Source: Halichoerus grypus (taxonomy: Eukaryota; Chordata; Mammalia; Carnivora; Phocidae). From it: a stretch of 64,000 nucleotides of DNA. This document shows, one piece after another, positions 35,146 to 47,208 of the stretch. The notes under the pieces are model-generated. The model searched no databases. It saw only the letters and a list, made by a program, of their open reading frames with translations, and was not told where the DNA came from. The stretch covers positions 74,922,283 through 74,986,282 of the forward strand of contig NC_135719.1 in NCBI RefSeq assembly GCF_964656455.1. Reading direction: 5' to 3'. Both the position numbers and the translations under genes were made by a program. Each line of letters starts with the position of its first letter. Position 1 is the first letter of the stretch.

Positions 35146-38100
35146 TTAGTGCATAATGTTTGCTCAATGAATATATGAGTATAGTTTGTTTAGTATTAGT
35201 ACAGAGTCTAAGTATTAAGAGGAAAAATTATAATTCCTTAAAGGCGTGATTGAGTCAAAGTAAGTGAAGTGGAATTGCTTGCATCTTTTTTCTTTTATTC
35301 AAGTATTAGTTGACACACAATGTTTGTTAATTTCAGGTGTATATGTTATCTGACAACTGTTATGCTATGCTCACCACAAGTATAGCTATCATCTGTCACC
35401 ATATGACACAATACCATTGACATTCTGTACCTTTCATCTTTGTGACTTAGTCATTTCACAAGTGGAAGCCTGTATCTCCTACTCACCTTCACCCGTTTTG
35501 CCCATCCGACATCCTCTTCCCCTCTGACAGTCACTAGGTTGTCCTCTGTATTTACGAGTCTGTTTCTCCTTTATTCATTTGCTTTGTTTTAGGTTCCACA
35601 TATAAATGAAATCATATTGTATTTGTGTTTCTCTGTCTTATTTCACTTAGCATAATACCCTCTAGGTCCATCTATGCTGTTGCAAATGGCAAGATCTCAT
35701 ATTTTTTATGGATGCCTAATATTCCAGTATGTGTGTATCGTGTTGTTATTACTCATTCATCTACCAATAAGCATTTAGTTAGCTTCCATATCTTGACTAC
35801 GGTAAGTAATGCTGCTATATACATAGGAGTGCGTATATATTTTCCAATTAATCTTTTCACTTTCCTTGGGTAAAGAGTAGTGAAATTACTGAATAGTATA
35901 ATATTTGTATTTTTTAAGTTTTTGAGGAACTTCCATACTGCTTTCCATGGCTGTACCAATTTTCATTATTAACAGAGCATGGGATTCCTTTATTTCCATA
36001 TCCTGGCCAACACTTGTTATTTCTTATTTTTTTGATACTAGCTATTCGGACAGGGGTAAGGTGATATCTCATTGTCATTTTAATTTGCATTTCCTGATGC
36101 TTAGTGATGTTAAGCAACTTTTCATGTGTTTGTTGCCATCTGTATGTCTTATTTGGAAAAATGTCTAGTCAGTTCCTCTGCCTAATTTTTAATTAGTTTA
36201 TTTTTTGATACTGAGTTTTGTAAGTTCTTTTATATATTTTGGATATTACCCCCTTGTCAGATATATCATTTCAAAGTATCTTCTCCCATTAAGCAGGCTG
36301 CCTTTTCATTTTGTGGACAGATACCTTTGCTGTGCAAAAATTTTTTATTTAGGTATAGTTCCAATAGTTTATTTTTGCTTTGGATTCCTTTGCCTGAGGA
36401 GACACACCTAGAAAAATGTTGTTCCAGCTGCTGTCAGAGAGATTAATACCTATGTTTTCCTTCTAGTGCGTTTATGGTTTCAGTCCTTACATTTAGGACT
36501 TTAATCCACTTTGAGTTTACTTTTGTGTAGAGTGTAAGAAAGTGGTCCAGTATCTTTGTTTTGCATGTTGCAGTCCAATATTATTTATTAAAAAAACAAA
36601 TAAGACTGTCTTTTCCCCATTCTATATTCTTTTATTCTTATATATTATTGACCATATAAGCATGGGTTTATTTCTAGCCTCTCTATTCTGTTCCATTGAT
36701 ACATCTATTTTTGTGCCAGTACCATACTATTTTAATTACAATAGCTTTGTAGAATATCTTGAAATGTGGAACTGTGATACCTCCAGGTTTAGGTCTTCTT
36801 TCTCAAGATAGCTTTGGCTATTTAAGGTTTTTTGTGGTTCCATACACATTTTAGGATTATTTGTTCTAGTTCTGTGAAAAATATTGTTGGTATTTTCATA
36901 GAAATTGCATTGAATTTCTAGATTGCTTTGGGTAGTATGAACATTTTAACAATATTCTTCCAATCCATGAGCATGAAATATCTTACCTTTTGTGTCATCT
37001 TTGATTTCTTTCATCAATGTTTCATAGTTTTCAGAGTGCAAGTCTTTCACCTCCTTTGTTAAGTTTATTTCTAGGTATTGTATTATGTTTGGTTTAACTG
37101 TAAATGAAATTATTAATTTCTATTTCTGCTACTTTTTTATTAGTGTATACAAATATAACAGATATTTGAATATTAACTTGTATTCTGCACATTGACTAAA
37201 TTCATTCTAATATTTTGGTGGAGTCGCTAGGGTTTTCTATGTATAGTATGTCAATTGCAAATAATGACATTTTCACTTCTTACCAATTTAGATGCCTTTT
37301 ATTTTTTGTCTGCTTGCTACGGCTAGGACTTCCAGTGCTATGTTGAGTAAAAGTGGTGGGTGGATATCCTTGTCTTGTTCCTGAACTTAGCAAAAAAAAC
37401 TTTTTTAATATTGAATATGATGTTAGCTGTGGTTTTATCATATATGGCTTTTATTACATTGAGATATGTTCTCTCTAGACTGCTTTGTTTTTATCATGAA
37501 TGCATACTGAATTTTGTCAAATGCTCCTTCTGCATCTATTGATACGACTTTTATTTTGTTAATGTGGCACATTGAATTGATTGATTTGCAAACATTGAAC
37601 CATCCTTGCATCCCTGGAACAAATCCCATTTGATACTGATGAATGATCCTTTTAGTGTATCATTGAATGTGGTTTGCTAATACTTTGTTGAGGATTTTTG
37701 TATTTATGTTTATCAGGGATATTGGTCTATTAGTTTTCTTTTTCATGGTGTCTCCCTCTGGTTTTAGTATCAAAGTAATGCTGGTCTCATAGAATGTTTG
37801 TGGAAGCTTTCCTTTCTCTTCCTTTTTTTTTTTTTTTTTAAATAATTGAGAAGAAGCATTAACTCTTCTTTAAATGTTTGATAGAATATACCTGTAAATT
37901 CATCTAATCTTAGAGTTTTGTTGGAAGTTTTTAAATTTCTGATTCTATGTCATTAGTAATAATTGGTCTGTTTGGATTTTCTGAGTTTTTTTTCCTGATT
38001 CAGTTTTGGAAGATTATATGTTTCTAGGAATTTATTCATTTTCTTGTAGTTTGACCAATTTGATGGTACATAATTTTTCATAATATTCTATTATAATCTT

Positions 38101-38704
38101 TTGTATTTCTGTGGTGTTGGTTGTTATTTTTCCTCTTTCATTTGTGATTGATTTATTTGGGTTCTCTCTTTTTTCTTGCTGAATCTGGCTAAAGGTTTAC
38201 CAATTTTGTTTATCTTTTCAAAGTACCAACTCTGGGTTTGATTTTTTTTTCTATTGTTTCTTCAGTCTCCATTTCATTTATTTCCACTACGATCATTATT
38301 ATTTTCTTTCTTCTACTAACTTTGGGCTTTCTTTGTTCTTCTTTTTCAAATTCCTTTAGGTATAAGGTTATATTTTTTGAGATTTTTCTTTTTTCTTGAG
38401 GTAGGACTATATCACCATAAATTTCTCAGAATTGCTTTTGCTGTGTCACAGAGATTTTTGGACTATTTATTTTCATTTTAACTTGTATTCATGTTTTGTT
38501 TTGTTTTTTTAATTTCCTCTTTGATTTCGTTGTTGACCCATTGGTTATTTGGTAGCATGTTGTTTAGCCTCCATGTGTTTGTGTATTTTCCAGTTTTAGT
38601 TTTGTGTGTGTGTGTTTTGTTTTGTTTTGTTTTGTTTTTTGATAATTCATTTCTAGTTTCATATGGTTTTGGCTGGAAAAGATGTTTAACAGGATTTCAG
38701 TCTT
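35146..38704 (-). mobile_element. L1-C, 3' part (old L1, minus strand)
   Basis: The 3' end of L1-C begins near 35283 (ttttattcaagtattagttg), then ORF2 in antisense to the L1-B insertion site at 38704. The 137 bp at 35146-35282 lie outside recognisable L1 yet inside the presumed TSD, so they may be transduced 3' flank. All frames are decayed. Confidence 0.82.
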
Positions 38705-39741
38705 TTTTTTTTTTTAATTTTATTTTATTATGCTATGTTAGTCACCATACATTACATCATTAGTTTTTGATGTAGTGTTCCATGATTCATTGTTTGTGTA
38801 TAACACCCAGTGCTCCATTTAATACGTGCCCTCCTTAATACCCATCACTGGGCTAACCCATTCCCCCATTCCCCTCCCCTCTAAAACCCTCAGTTTGTTT
38901 CTCAGAGTCCACAGTCTCTCATGGTTCGTCTCCCCTTCTGATTCCCCCCCCTTCATTTTTCCCTTCCTACTATCTTCTTTTTTTTTTTTTAACATATAAT
39001 ATTTGTTTCAGAGGTCTGTGATTCATCAGTCTTACATAATTCACAGCACTCACCATAACACATTCCCTCCCCAATGTCCATCACCCAGCCACCCTATTCC
39101 TCTCACCCCCCACCACTCCAGCAACCCTCAGTTTGTTTCCTGAGATTAAGAGTCTCTTATGGTTTGTCTCCCTCTCTGTTTTCATCTTGTTTTTTTCCTC
39201 CCTTCCCCTATAATCCTTTGTCTTGTTTCTCAAATTCCTCATATCAGTGAGATCATATGATACTTGTCTTCCTCTGATTGACTTATTTCGCTTAGCATAA
39301 TACCCACTAGTTCCATCCACGTCGTTGCAAATGGCAAGATTTCATTTTTGTGATGGCTGCATAATATTCCATTGTATATATATACACCACACCTTCTTTA
39401 TCCATTCATCTGTTGATGGACATCTTGGCTCTTTCCATAGTTTGGCTATTGTGGACATTGCTGCTATAAACATTGGAGTGCATGTACCCCTTCGGATCAC
39501 TACATTTGTATCTTTGGGGTAAATACCCAGTAGTGTAATTGCTGGGTCGTAGGGAATCTCTATTTTCAAATTTTTGAGGAACCTCCATACTGTTTTCCAG
39601 AGTGGCTACACCAACTTGCATTCCCACCAACAGTGTAGGAGAGTTCCCCTTTCTCCACATCCTCACCAACATCTGTCGTTTCCTGACTTGTTAATTTTAG
39701 CCATTCTGACTGGTGTGAGCTGGTATCTCATTGGGATTTTG

Positions 39742-39903
39742 TTTTGTTTTATTTTGTTTTTAAGATTTTATTTATTTATTTGACAGAGAGAGATAGAGCA
39801 GGAACACAAGCAGGGAGCGTGATGCGGGGCTTGATCCCAGGACCCTGGGATTATGACCTGAGCCGAAGGCAGATGCTTAATGACTGAGCCACCCAGGCGC
39901 CCC
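39742..39903 (-). mobile_element. Can-SINE (short), minus strand, in L1-B ORF2
   Basis: TSD tctcattgggattttg at 39726-39741 and tctcattgaggttttg at 39904-39919. The middle is shortened, with the body about 160 bp. Reversed head ends acccaggcgcccc. Confidence 0.95.
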
Positions 39904-42815
39904 TCTCATTGAGGTTTTGATTTGGATTTCCCTGATGCCACGTGATGTTGAGCACTTTTTCATTGTGTCTGTTGGCCATTTGGAAGTCTTCTTTGGAAAA
40001 ATGTCTGTTCATGTCTTCTACCCATTTCTTGATTGGATTATTTGTTCTTTGGGTGTTGAGTTTGATCAGTTCTTTATAGATTTTGGATACTAGCCCTTTA
40101 TCTGATATGTCATTTGCAAATACCTTCTCCCATTCTGTTGGTTGTCTTTTGATTTTGTTGACTGTTTCCTTTGCTGTGCAGAAGCTTTTTATCTTGATGA
40201 AGTCCCAATAGTTCATTTTTGCCCTTGCTTCCCTTGCCTTTGGCGATGTTTCTAGGAAGAAGTTGCTGCAGCTGACGTCGAAGAGGTTGCTGCCTGTGTT
40301 CTCCTCTAGGATTTTGATGGATTCCTGTCTCACATTGAGGTCTTTCAAACATTTTGAGTCTCTTTTTGTGTGTGGTGTAAGGAAATGGTCCAGTTTCATT
40401 CTTCTGCATGTGGCTGTCCAATTCTCCCAACACCATTTGTTGAAGAGACTGTCTTTTTTCCATTGGACATTCTTTCCTGCTTTGTCAAAGATTAGTTGAC
40501 CATAGAGTTGAGGGTCTATTTCTGGGCTTTCTATTCTCTTCCATTGATCTATGTGTCTGTTTTTGTGCCAGTACCATACTGTCTTGATGATGACAGCTTT
40601 GTAATAGAGCTTGAAGTCTGGAATTGTGATGCCACCAACTTTTCTTTTCTTTTTCAACATTCCTCTGGCTATTCAGGGTCTTTTCTGGTTCCATACAAAT
40701 TTTAGGATTATTTGTTCCATTTCTTTGAAAAAAGTGGATGGTATTTTGATAGGGATTGCATTAAATGTGTAGATTGCTCTAGGTAGCATTGACATCTTCA
40801 CAATATTTGTTCTTCCAATCCATGAGCATGGAACGTTTTTCCATTTCTTTGTGTCTTCCTCAATTTCTTTCATGAGTATTTTCTAGTTTTCTGAGTACAG
40901 ATTCTTTGCCTCTTTGGTTAGATTTATTCCTAGGTATCTTATGGTTTTGGGTGTAATTGTAAATGGGATTGACTCCTTAGTTTCTCTTTCTTCTGTCTTG
41001 TTATTGGTATATAGAAATGCAACTGATTTCTGTGCATTGATTTTATATCTTGCCACTTTACTGAATTCCTGTATGAGTTCTAGCAGTTTTGGGGTGGAGT
41101 CTTTCGGGTTTTCCACATAAAGTATCATATCATCTGCAAAGAGTGAGAGTTTGACTTCTTCTTTGCCAATTTGGATGCCTTTTATTTCTTTTTGTTGTCT
41201 GATTGCTGAGGCTAGGACTTCTAGTACTATGTTGAATAGCAATGGTGATAGTGGACATCCCTGCCATGTTCCTGACCTTAGGGGAAAAGCTCTCAGTTTT
41301 TCCCCATTGAGAATGATATTCACTGTGGGTTTTTCATAGATGGCTTTTATGATATTGAGGTATGTACCCTCTACCCCTACACTCTGAAGAGTTTTAATCA
41401 AGAAAGGCTGCTGTCCTTTGTCAAATGCCTTTTCTGTGTCTATTGAGAGGATCATATGGTTCTTGTTCTTCCTTTTATTAATGTATTGTATCACATTGTT
41501 TGACTTGTGGATGTTGAACCAACCTTGCAGTCCAGGAATAAATCCCACTTGGTCGTGGTGAATAATCCTTTTAATGTACTGTTGGATCCTATTGGCTAGT
41601 ATTTTGGTGAGAATTTTTGCATCCATGTTCATCAGGGATATTGGTCTGTAATTCTCCTTTTTGATGGGGTCTTTGTCTGGTTTTGTGATCAAGGTAATGC
41701 TGGCCTCATAAAACGAGTTTGGAAGTTTTCCTTCCATTTCTATTTTTTGGAACAGTTTCAGAAGAATAGGTATTAATTCTTCTTTAAATATTTGGTAGAA
41801 TTCCCCTGGGAAGCCATCTGGCCCTGGGCTCTTGTTTGTTGGGAGATTTTTATTACTGCTTCAATTTCCTTAGTGGTTATGTGTCTGTTCAGGTTTTCTG
41901 TCTCTTCCTGGTTCAGTTTTGGTAGTTTATACATCTCTAGGAATGCATCCATTTCTTCCAGATTATCTAATTTGCTGGCATATATTTGCTCATAATATGG
42001 TCTTATAACTGTTTGTATTTCTTTGGTGTTGGTTGTGATCTTTCCTCTTTCATTCACAGTTTTATTTATTTGGGTCATTTCTCTTTTCTTTTTGATAAGT
42101 CAGGCTAGGGATTTATCAATGTTATTAATTCTTTCAAAGAACCAGCTCCTGGTTTCTTTGTTCTTTGTTCTACTGTTCTTTGGTTTCTAGTTCATTGATT
42201 TCTGCTCTGACCTTTATTATTTCTCTTCTCCTGCTGGATTTAGACTTTATTTGCTGTTCTTTCTCCAGCTCCTTTAGGTGTAGGGTTAGGTTGTGTATTT
42301 GAGACCTTTCTTGTTTCTTGAGAAAGGCTTGTATTGCTATATACTTTCCTCTTAACACCGCCTTTGCTGCATCCCAAAGATTTTGAACAGTTGTGTTTTA
42401 ATTTTCATTTGTTTCCATGAATTTTTTTAATTCTTCTTTAATTTCCTGGTTGACCCATTCATTCTCTAGTAGGATGCTCTTTAGTCTCCATGTATTTGAG
42501 TTCTTTCCGACTTTCCTCTTGTGATTGAGTTCTAGTTTCAAAGCACTGTGGTCTGAAAATATGCAGGGAATGATCCCAATCTTTTGGTACTGGTTGAGAC
42601 CTGATTTGTGACCTAGGATGTGATTTATTCTGGAGAATGTTCCATGGGCACTAGAGAAGAATGTGTATTCTGTTGCTTTGGGATGGAATGTTCTGAATAT
42701 ATCTGTGAAGTCCATTTGGTCCAGTGTGTCATTTAATGCCTTTATTTCCTTGTTGACCTTTTGCTTAGATGATCTGTCCATTTCAGTGAGGGGGGTGTTA
42801 AAGTCCCCTGCTACT

Positions 42816-43004
42816 GGGACGCCTGGGTGGCTCAGTCGGTTAAGCATCTGCCTTCAGCTCAGGTCGTGATCCCAGGGTCCTGGGATCGAGTCCCGCATCG
42901 GGCTCCCTGCTCCGCAGGGAGCCTGCTTCTCCCTCTGCCTCTGTCTCTCTCTCTCTCTCTGTCTCTCATGAATAAATAAATAAAATCTTAAAAAAAAAAA
43001 AAAA
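42816..43004 (+). mobile_element. Can-SINE (young looking), plus strand, in L1-B ORF2
   Basis: Head gggacgcctgggtggctcag, CT-rich middle ending gtctctcatgaataaata, then a pure A-tail of about 16. Perfect 15-bp TSD (aagtcccctgctact) at 42801-42815 and 43005-43019. It splits the endonuclease GDFN region of L1-B. Long clean tail and perfect TSD suggest a recent insertion. Confidence 0.97.
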
Positions 43005-43519
43005 AAGTCCCCTGCTACTATTGTATTGTTGTCAATGTGTTTCTTTGATTTTGTTATTAATTGGCTTATATAATTGGCTGCTCCCATGTTAGGGGCATAG
43101 ATATTTACAATTGTTAGATCTTCTTGTTGGATAGACCCTTTAAGTATGATATAGTGTCCTTCCTCACCTCTTATTACAGTCTTTGGTTTAAAATCTAATT
43201 TGTCTGCTATAAGGATTGCCACCCCAGCTCTCTTTTGATGTGCATTAGCATGGTAAATGGTTTTCCACCCCCTGACTTTCAATCTGGAGGTGTCTTTGGG
43301 TCTAAAATGAGTCTCTTGCAGACAGCATATCGATGGGTCTTGTTTTTTTATCCAATCTGATACCCTGTGTCTTTTGATTGGGGCATTTAGCCCATTTACA
43401 TTCAGGGTAACTATTGAAAGATATGAATTTGGTGCCATTGTATTGCCTATAAGGTGACTGTTACTGTATATTGTCTCTGTTCCTTTCTGGTCTATGTTAC
43501 TTTTAGGCTTTCTCTTTGC

Positions 43520-44613
43520 TTAGAGGACCCCTTTCAATATTTCTTGTAGGTCTGGATTGGTGTTTGCAAATTCTTTTAGCTTTTGTTTGTCCTGGAAGCT
43601 TTTTCTCTCTCCTTCTATTCTCAGTGACAGCCTAGCGGGATATAGTATTCTTCGCTGCATATTTTTCTCGTTTAGTGCTCTGAATATATCATGCCAGTCC
43701 TTTCTGGCCTGCCAGGTCTCTTTGGATAGGTCTGTTGCCAGTCTAATGTTTCTACCATTGTAGGTTACAGACCTCTTGTCTTGAGCTGCTTTCAGGATTT
43801 TCTCTTTGTCTCTGAGACTCATAAGTTTTACTATTAGATGTTGGGGTGTTGACCTATTTTTATTGATTTTGAGGGGGGTTTTCTGTGCCTCCTGGATTTT
43901 GATGCCTGTTTCCTTCCCCAAATTAGGGAAGTCCTCTACTATAATTTGCTCCAGTATATCTTCTGCCCCTCTCTCTCTTCTTCTTCTTCTCGGATCCCAA
44001 TTATTCTAATATTGTTTCATCTTATGGTATCACTTATCTCTTGAATTCTGCCCTTGTGATCCAGTAGTTGTTTATATCTCTTTCTCAGCTTCTTTATTCT
44101 CCATCATTTGGTCTTCTAGATCATTGATTCTTTCTTCTGCCTCATTTATCCTAGCAGTTAGAGCCTCCACTTTTTTTTTTTTTTTTAAAGATTTTATTTA
44201 TTTATTTGCGAGAGAGAATGAGAGACAGAGAGCACGAGAGGGAGGAGGGTCAGAGGGAGAAGCAGACTCCCCGCTGAGCAGGGAGCCCGATGCGGGACTC
44301 GATCCCGGGACTCCAGGATCATGACCTGAGCCAAAGGCAGTCGCTTAACCGACTGAGCCACCCAGGCGCCCTAGAGCCTCCACTTTTGACTGCACCTCAT
44401 TAATAGCCTTTTTTGGTTAGATTTTAGTTCTTCTATTTCTCCAGAAAGGGTTTCTCTAGTATCTTCCATGCTTTTTTCAAGCCCAGCTAATATCTTTATA
44501 ATCGTCATTCTGAACTCTAGTTCCAACATCTTACTAATGTCCGTATTGATTAGGTCCGTGGCAGTCATTACTGCCTCTTGTTTTTTTTGAGGTGAGTTTC
44601 TCCGTCTTGTCAT
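43520..44613 (-). pseudogene. L1-B ORF1, broken
   Basis: Starts ATG at 44613 (MTRRRNSPQK). Relative to L1-A it lost 10 nt after the SNQ triplet, causing a frameshift, and a Can-SINE interrupts the coiled coil at 44175-44371. The TGA at 44017-44019 falls at the same codon as the L1-A stop. The C-terminal half (from about 43921) stays open for 133 codons and holds the PARLSL segment. Confidence 0.92.
44175..44371 (-). mobile_element. Can-SINE, minus strand, in L1-B ORF1
   Basis: T-run, TTTAT repeats and GA-rich body, with reversed head cccaggcgccc. Perfect 16-bp TSD (tagagcctccactttt) at 44159-44174 and 44372-44387. Confidence 0.96.
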
Positions 44614-44759
44614 TTTGTCCAGAGGAGAATAGATGAATGAGAGAACAAAATGCTAACAGGATAACAATCCCAGAAAAACATACGCTAAACAAATCAGAAG
44701 AGACCCGAAACCAAGGGGAAAAGAAAGGGAAAGAAAGAAAAAAGAAAAAGAAAAAAGAA

Positions 44760-45300
44760 CAAAAAAGAGGAATATGATCAAATATGATCAGGCTGGTGAC
44801 TAGATCAGCGCCACAGACTAGATTCTGGGTGTATTTTGGTCTGTTAGAAGAAACTGCCTCCCAAAATTTTAAAGAAAGAAAAACTTATATGTACAAAAAT
44901 AAGGGTAAATATGATGAAGGGATGGAATATGACTGTAAATATGAAAATTATAAAAGATTTTATAAAAGGAATTGATAAGAAGGTGGTTGAAAAAAGAAGA
45001 GAAATTAAAAAAAAGAGAGAGAGAGAATGTGATCAGGCAGGAGACTAGAACAAACCCATACACTAGAGATTTAGGGATATTTGGTCTGTTAGAAGAAACT
45101 GTATCCCAAAATTTTAAGGAGAGAACAACTTATATATATACCAGAAATAAGGTTAACTATAATGAAGGGATAAAATATGACTCTAAAAATGAAAAGTAAA
45201 AAAGATTTTTAAAAAAGGAATTGATAAGATGTTGGTTGAAAAAGGGAAAAAGAGAAATTCCAAAAAAATAGGAAAAGAAAACTAAAAAAATTAACTTGGA
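44760..45300 (-). repeat. Two ~260-bp A-rich monomers in the L1-B 5'UTR (as seen on plus strand)
   Basis: The blocks tttggtctgttagaagaaac, cccaaaattttaa(a/g)gaaag and aaggaattgataaga recur in order about 250-260 bp apart, matching the L1-A monomers at 9345-9880. Confidence 0.78.
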
Positions 45301-45523
45301 AGACTAAAGAATCATGGGGAAAAAAGCCATGAATTCTATGTGCTATATTCCCCAAGTGTTGGCATTCTGTCCTTCTCATTGATCCATCAGTAAACTTGGT
45401 CTTGGCTGGCTGTTCTCGCTGATCTTCTGGGGGAGAGGCCTGTTGGAGTGGTTCTCAAATGTCTTTGCCGGAGGCAGAATTGCACCGCCCTTGCCGGGGC
45501 CAGGCTAAGTAATCTGCTCAGGT

Positions 45524-46102
45524 TTGCTCTTGGGAGCTTTTGTTCCCTGCAAGCTTTCCATACAGCTTTGGAGGACGAGAGTGAAAATGGTGGCCTCCCA
45601 ATCTCTGCCCCAGAGGAGCCGAGAACTCGGGGCCCTGCTCCCCAGTGCGCCCCCAGAGAAAAGCAGTCAGTCACTCCTGTCTCCCAGGTCTCTGGCTGCA
45701 CTCCGTGCTCACCCGGCCTGTGACCAAGCATTTCTATCTCTGGCACACGACCCCGTTTGGAGTCTCCAAACCCAGCAGATTCCTGCAGTGAGCTCCCACG
45801 CTGCTCCTTCCAGGGGAGGAAGAGGAGTCTCCCCTGATCTGCCGCTTGTTGGGTTCCTGCTGGAGGAGCAGTGGCCCAACTCTGCCGCGGATTACGGTTT
45901 ATGGCAACCCAGAGCTGAGAGCCCACTCCTCGGCTCCATCTCTGTAGCCATCTTCCCCGCTCCGATACCTGGGAGCGCTGCCACACTCAGGAACCCCCGG
46001 TCTTTCCGTGACCCCGAGGGTCCTGAGATCACACTGTCCCACGAGGGTTCCACCCCCCGTTTAGCCACTGGAGCGTCGTCCCTCAGCAGAGCAGACTTCT
46101 AA
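45524..46102 (+). other. Antisense ORF in the L1-B 5'UTR (ORF0-like position)
   Basis: A 192-codon open frame antisense to L1-B, starting MLLGAFVPCKLS at the same site as the 130-codon antisense frame of L1-A. The first ~72 residues align; an indel then puts the two copies in different frames. Translation is unproven, and no known domain is visible. Confidence 0.3.
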
Positions 46103-47019
46103 AAGTTTCAATTTTGTGCTTCACTGCTCTATCACTTGCCAGTAGCGGCTGATGGAGGCCCCCTCCCCCACTGTCTATCTTCCTGAATATTGCCTTGGAT
46201 TCACTTCTCCACACGTCCGACCTTCCAGAAAGTGGTTGCTTTTCTGTTCAGAGAGTTGCTGCTATTCTTTTCTTCGATCTCCTATTGAAGGTGTTCAGAA
46301 TGGTTTGATCCCTATCTAGCTGAATTCCTGGGACCAGACAAACTTTAGGTCTCCTACTCCTCCACCATCTTGCTCCTCCCCCAACAGGATTTCAGTCTTA
46401 AATTTATTGAGACTTGTTTTGTGACTAACATGTGATCTGTCCTTAAGAATGTTCAATGTGTACTTAAAAAGAATGTGCATTCTGTTGTTTTGGGATGGGT
46501 TGCTTTGTATGTATCTATTAAATCCATCTGGTCTGATGTGTCATTCAAAGACACTCTTTTGTTGTTGATTTTCTGCCTGGACGATTTATCCATTGATGTT
46601 GGTAGGATGTTAAAGACCCCTACTATTACTAAATTACTGTCCATTTCTCCCTTTATGTCTGTTAATCTTTGCTTTATATATTTAGATAATCCAGTGTTGG
46701 ATATATAGATATTTATAATTGTTATAGTCTCCTGTTGGATTGATCCCTTTATCTCTGTGAAATGCCCTTCTTTGTCTCTTGTTACATTCTTTGTTTTAAA
46801 TTCTATTTTGTCTGATATAAGTATTGCTACCCCAGCTTTTTTTTTCTTGTTTCTATTTACATGGAATATCTTTCCATCCCTTCACTTTCAGTCTATATAT
46901 GTGTCTTTAAGTTTGAAGAGTCTCTTGTGAGCAGTATATAGATGGGTCTTATCCATCCTGTTGCCCTATGTCTTTGAATCAGAGAATTTAGACAATTTGC
47001 ATTTAAAAAATTATTGAGG

Positions 47020-47208
47020 GGCACCTGGATGGCTCAGTTGGTTAAGCAACTGAGTCTTGATTTTGGATCAGGTCATGATCTTGGGGTGGTGAAATCAAGC
47101 CCCATGTCAGACTCCATGCTAGACGTGAAGTCTGCTAAAAATTCTCCCTTCCTCTCCCTTTGTCCCTCCTCCTTGCTCACTCTCTCTCTCTCAAAATAAA
47201 AATAAAAT
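47020..47208 (+). mobile_element. Older-type Can-SINE, plus strand
   Basis: Head gggcacctggatggctcagt, then a tcttgattttggatcaggtc segment typical of the older SINEC subtype, CT-rich middle, and AAATAAA-rich tail. TSD weak. Inserted in L1-C between ORF2 and ORF1. Confidence 0.92.

Larger units (their letters stand above)
39244..43438 (-). pseudogene. L1-B ORF2, broken
   Basis: Starts ATG at 43438 and ends TGA at 39246-39244, split by SINEs at 39742-39903 and 42816-43004. The endonuclease keeps QETH and GDFN, but the residue equivalent to D204 of L1-A is N (SRINHILG), a change expected to impair nicking. It shares break 1 (42148-42182, TAG) and break 2 (41842-41856) with L1-A. Private lesions are CAA to TAA near 42398 and TAT to TAG at 40883-40885. 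Reverse transcriptase FADD and the motif near SPLLFN are present, with R to W in the RQGCP motif. Where L1-A lost two bases near 13318, L1-B is intact. Confidence 0.94.
38705..46382 (-). mobile_element. L1-B: full-length carnivore LINE-1, minus strand
   Basis: Same family as L1-A, inserted in opposite orientation inside L1-C. Perfect 17-bp TSD (aacaggatttcagtctt) at 38688-38704 and 46383-46399. Reading the minus strand: 5' end gggggaggagcaagatggtgg at 46382, 5'UTR with the same two T-rich monomers, ORF1 (44613 to 43520), ORF2 (43438 to 39244), two-unit 3'UTR and poly(A) near 38705. Three Can-SINEs have since landed in it. CpG decay and extra private mutations mark it as older than L1-A. Confidence 0.97.
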
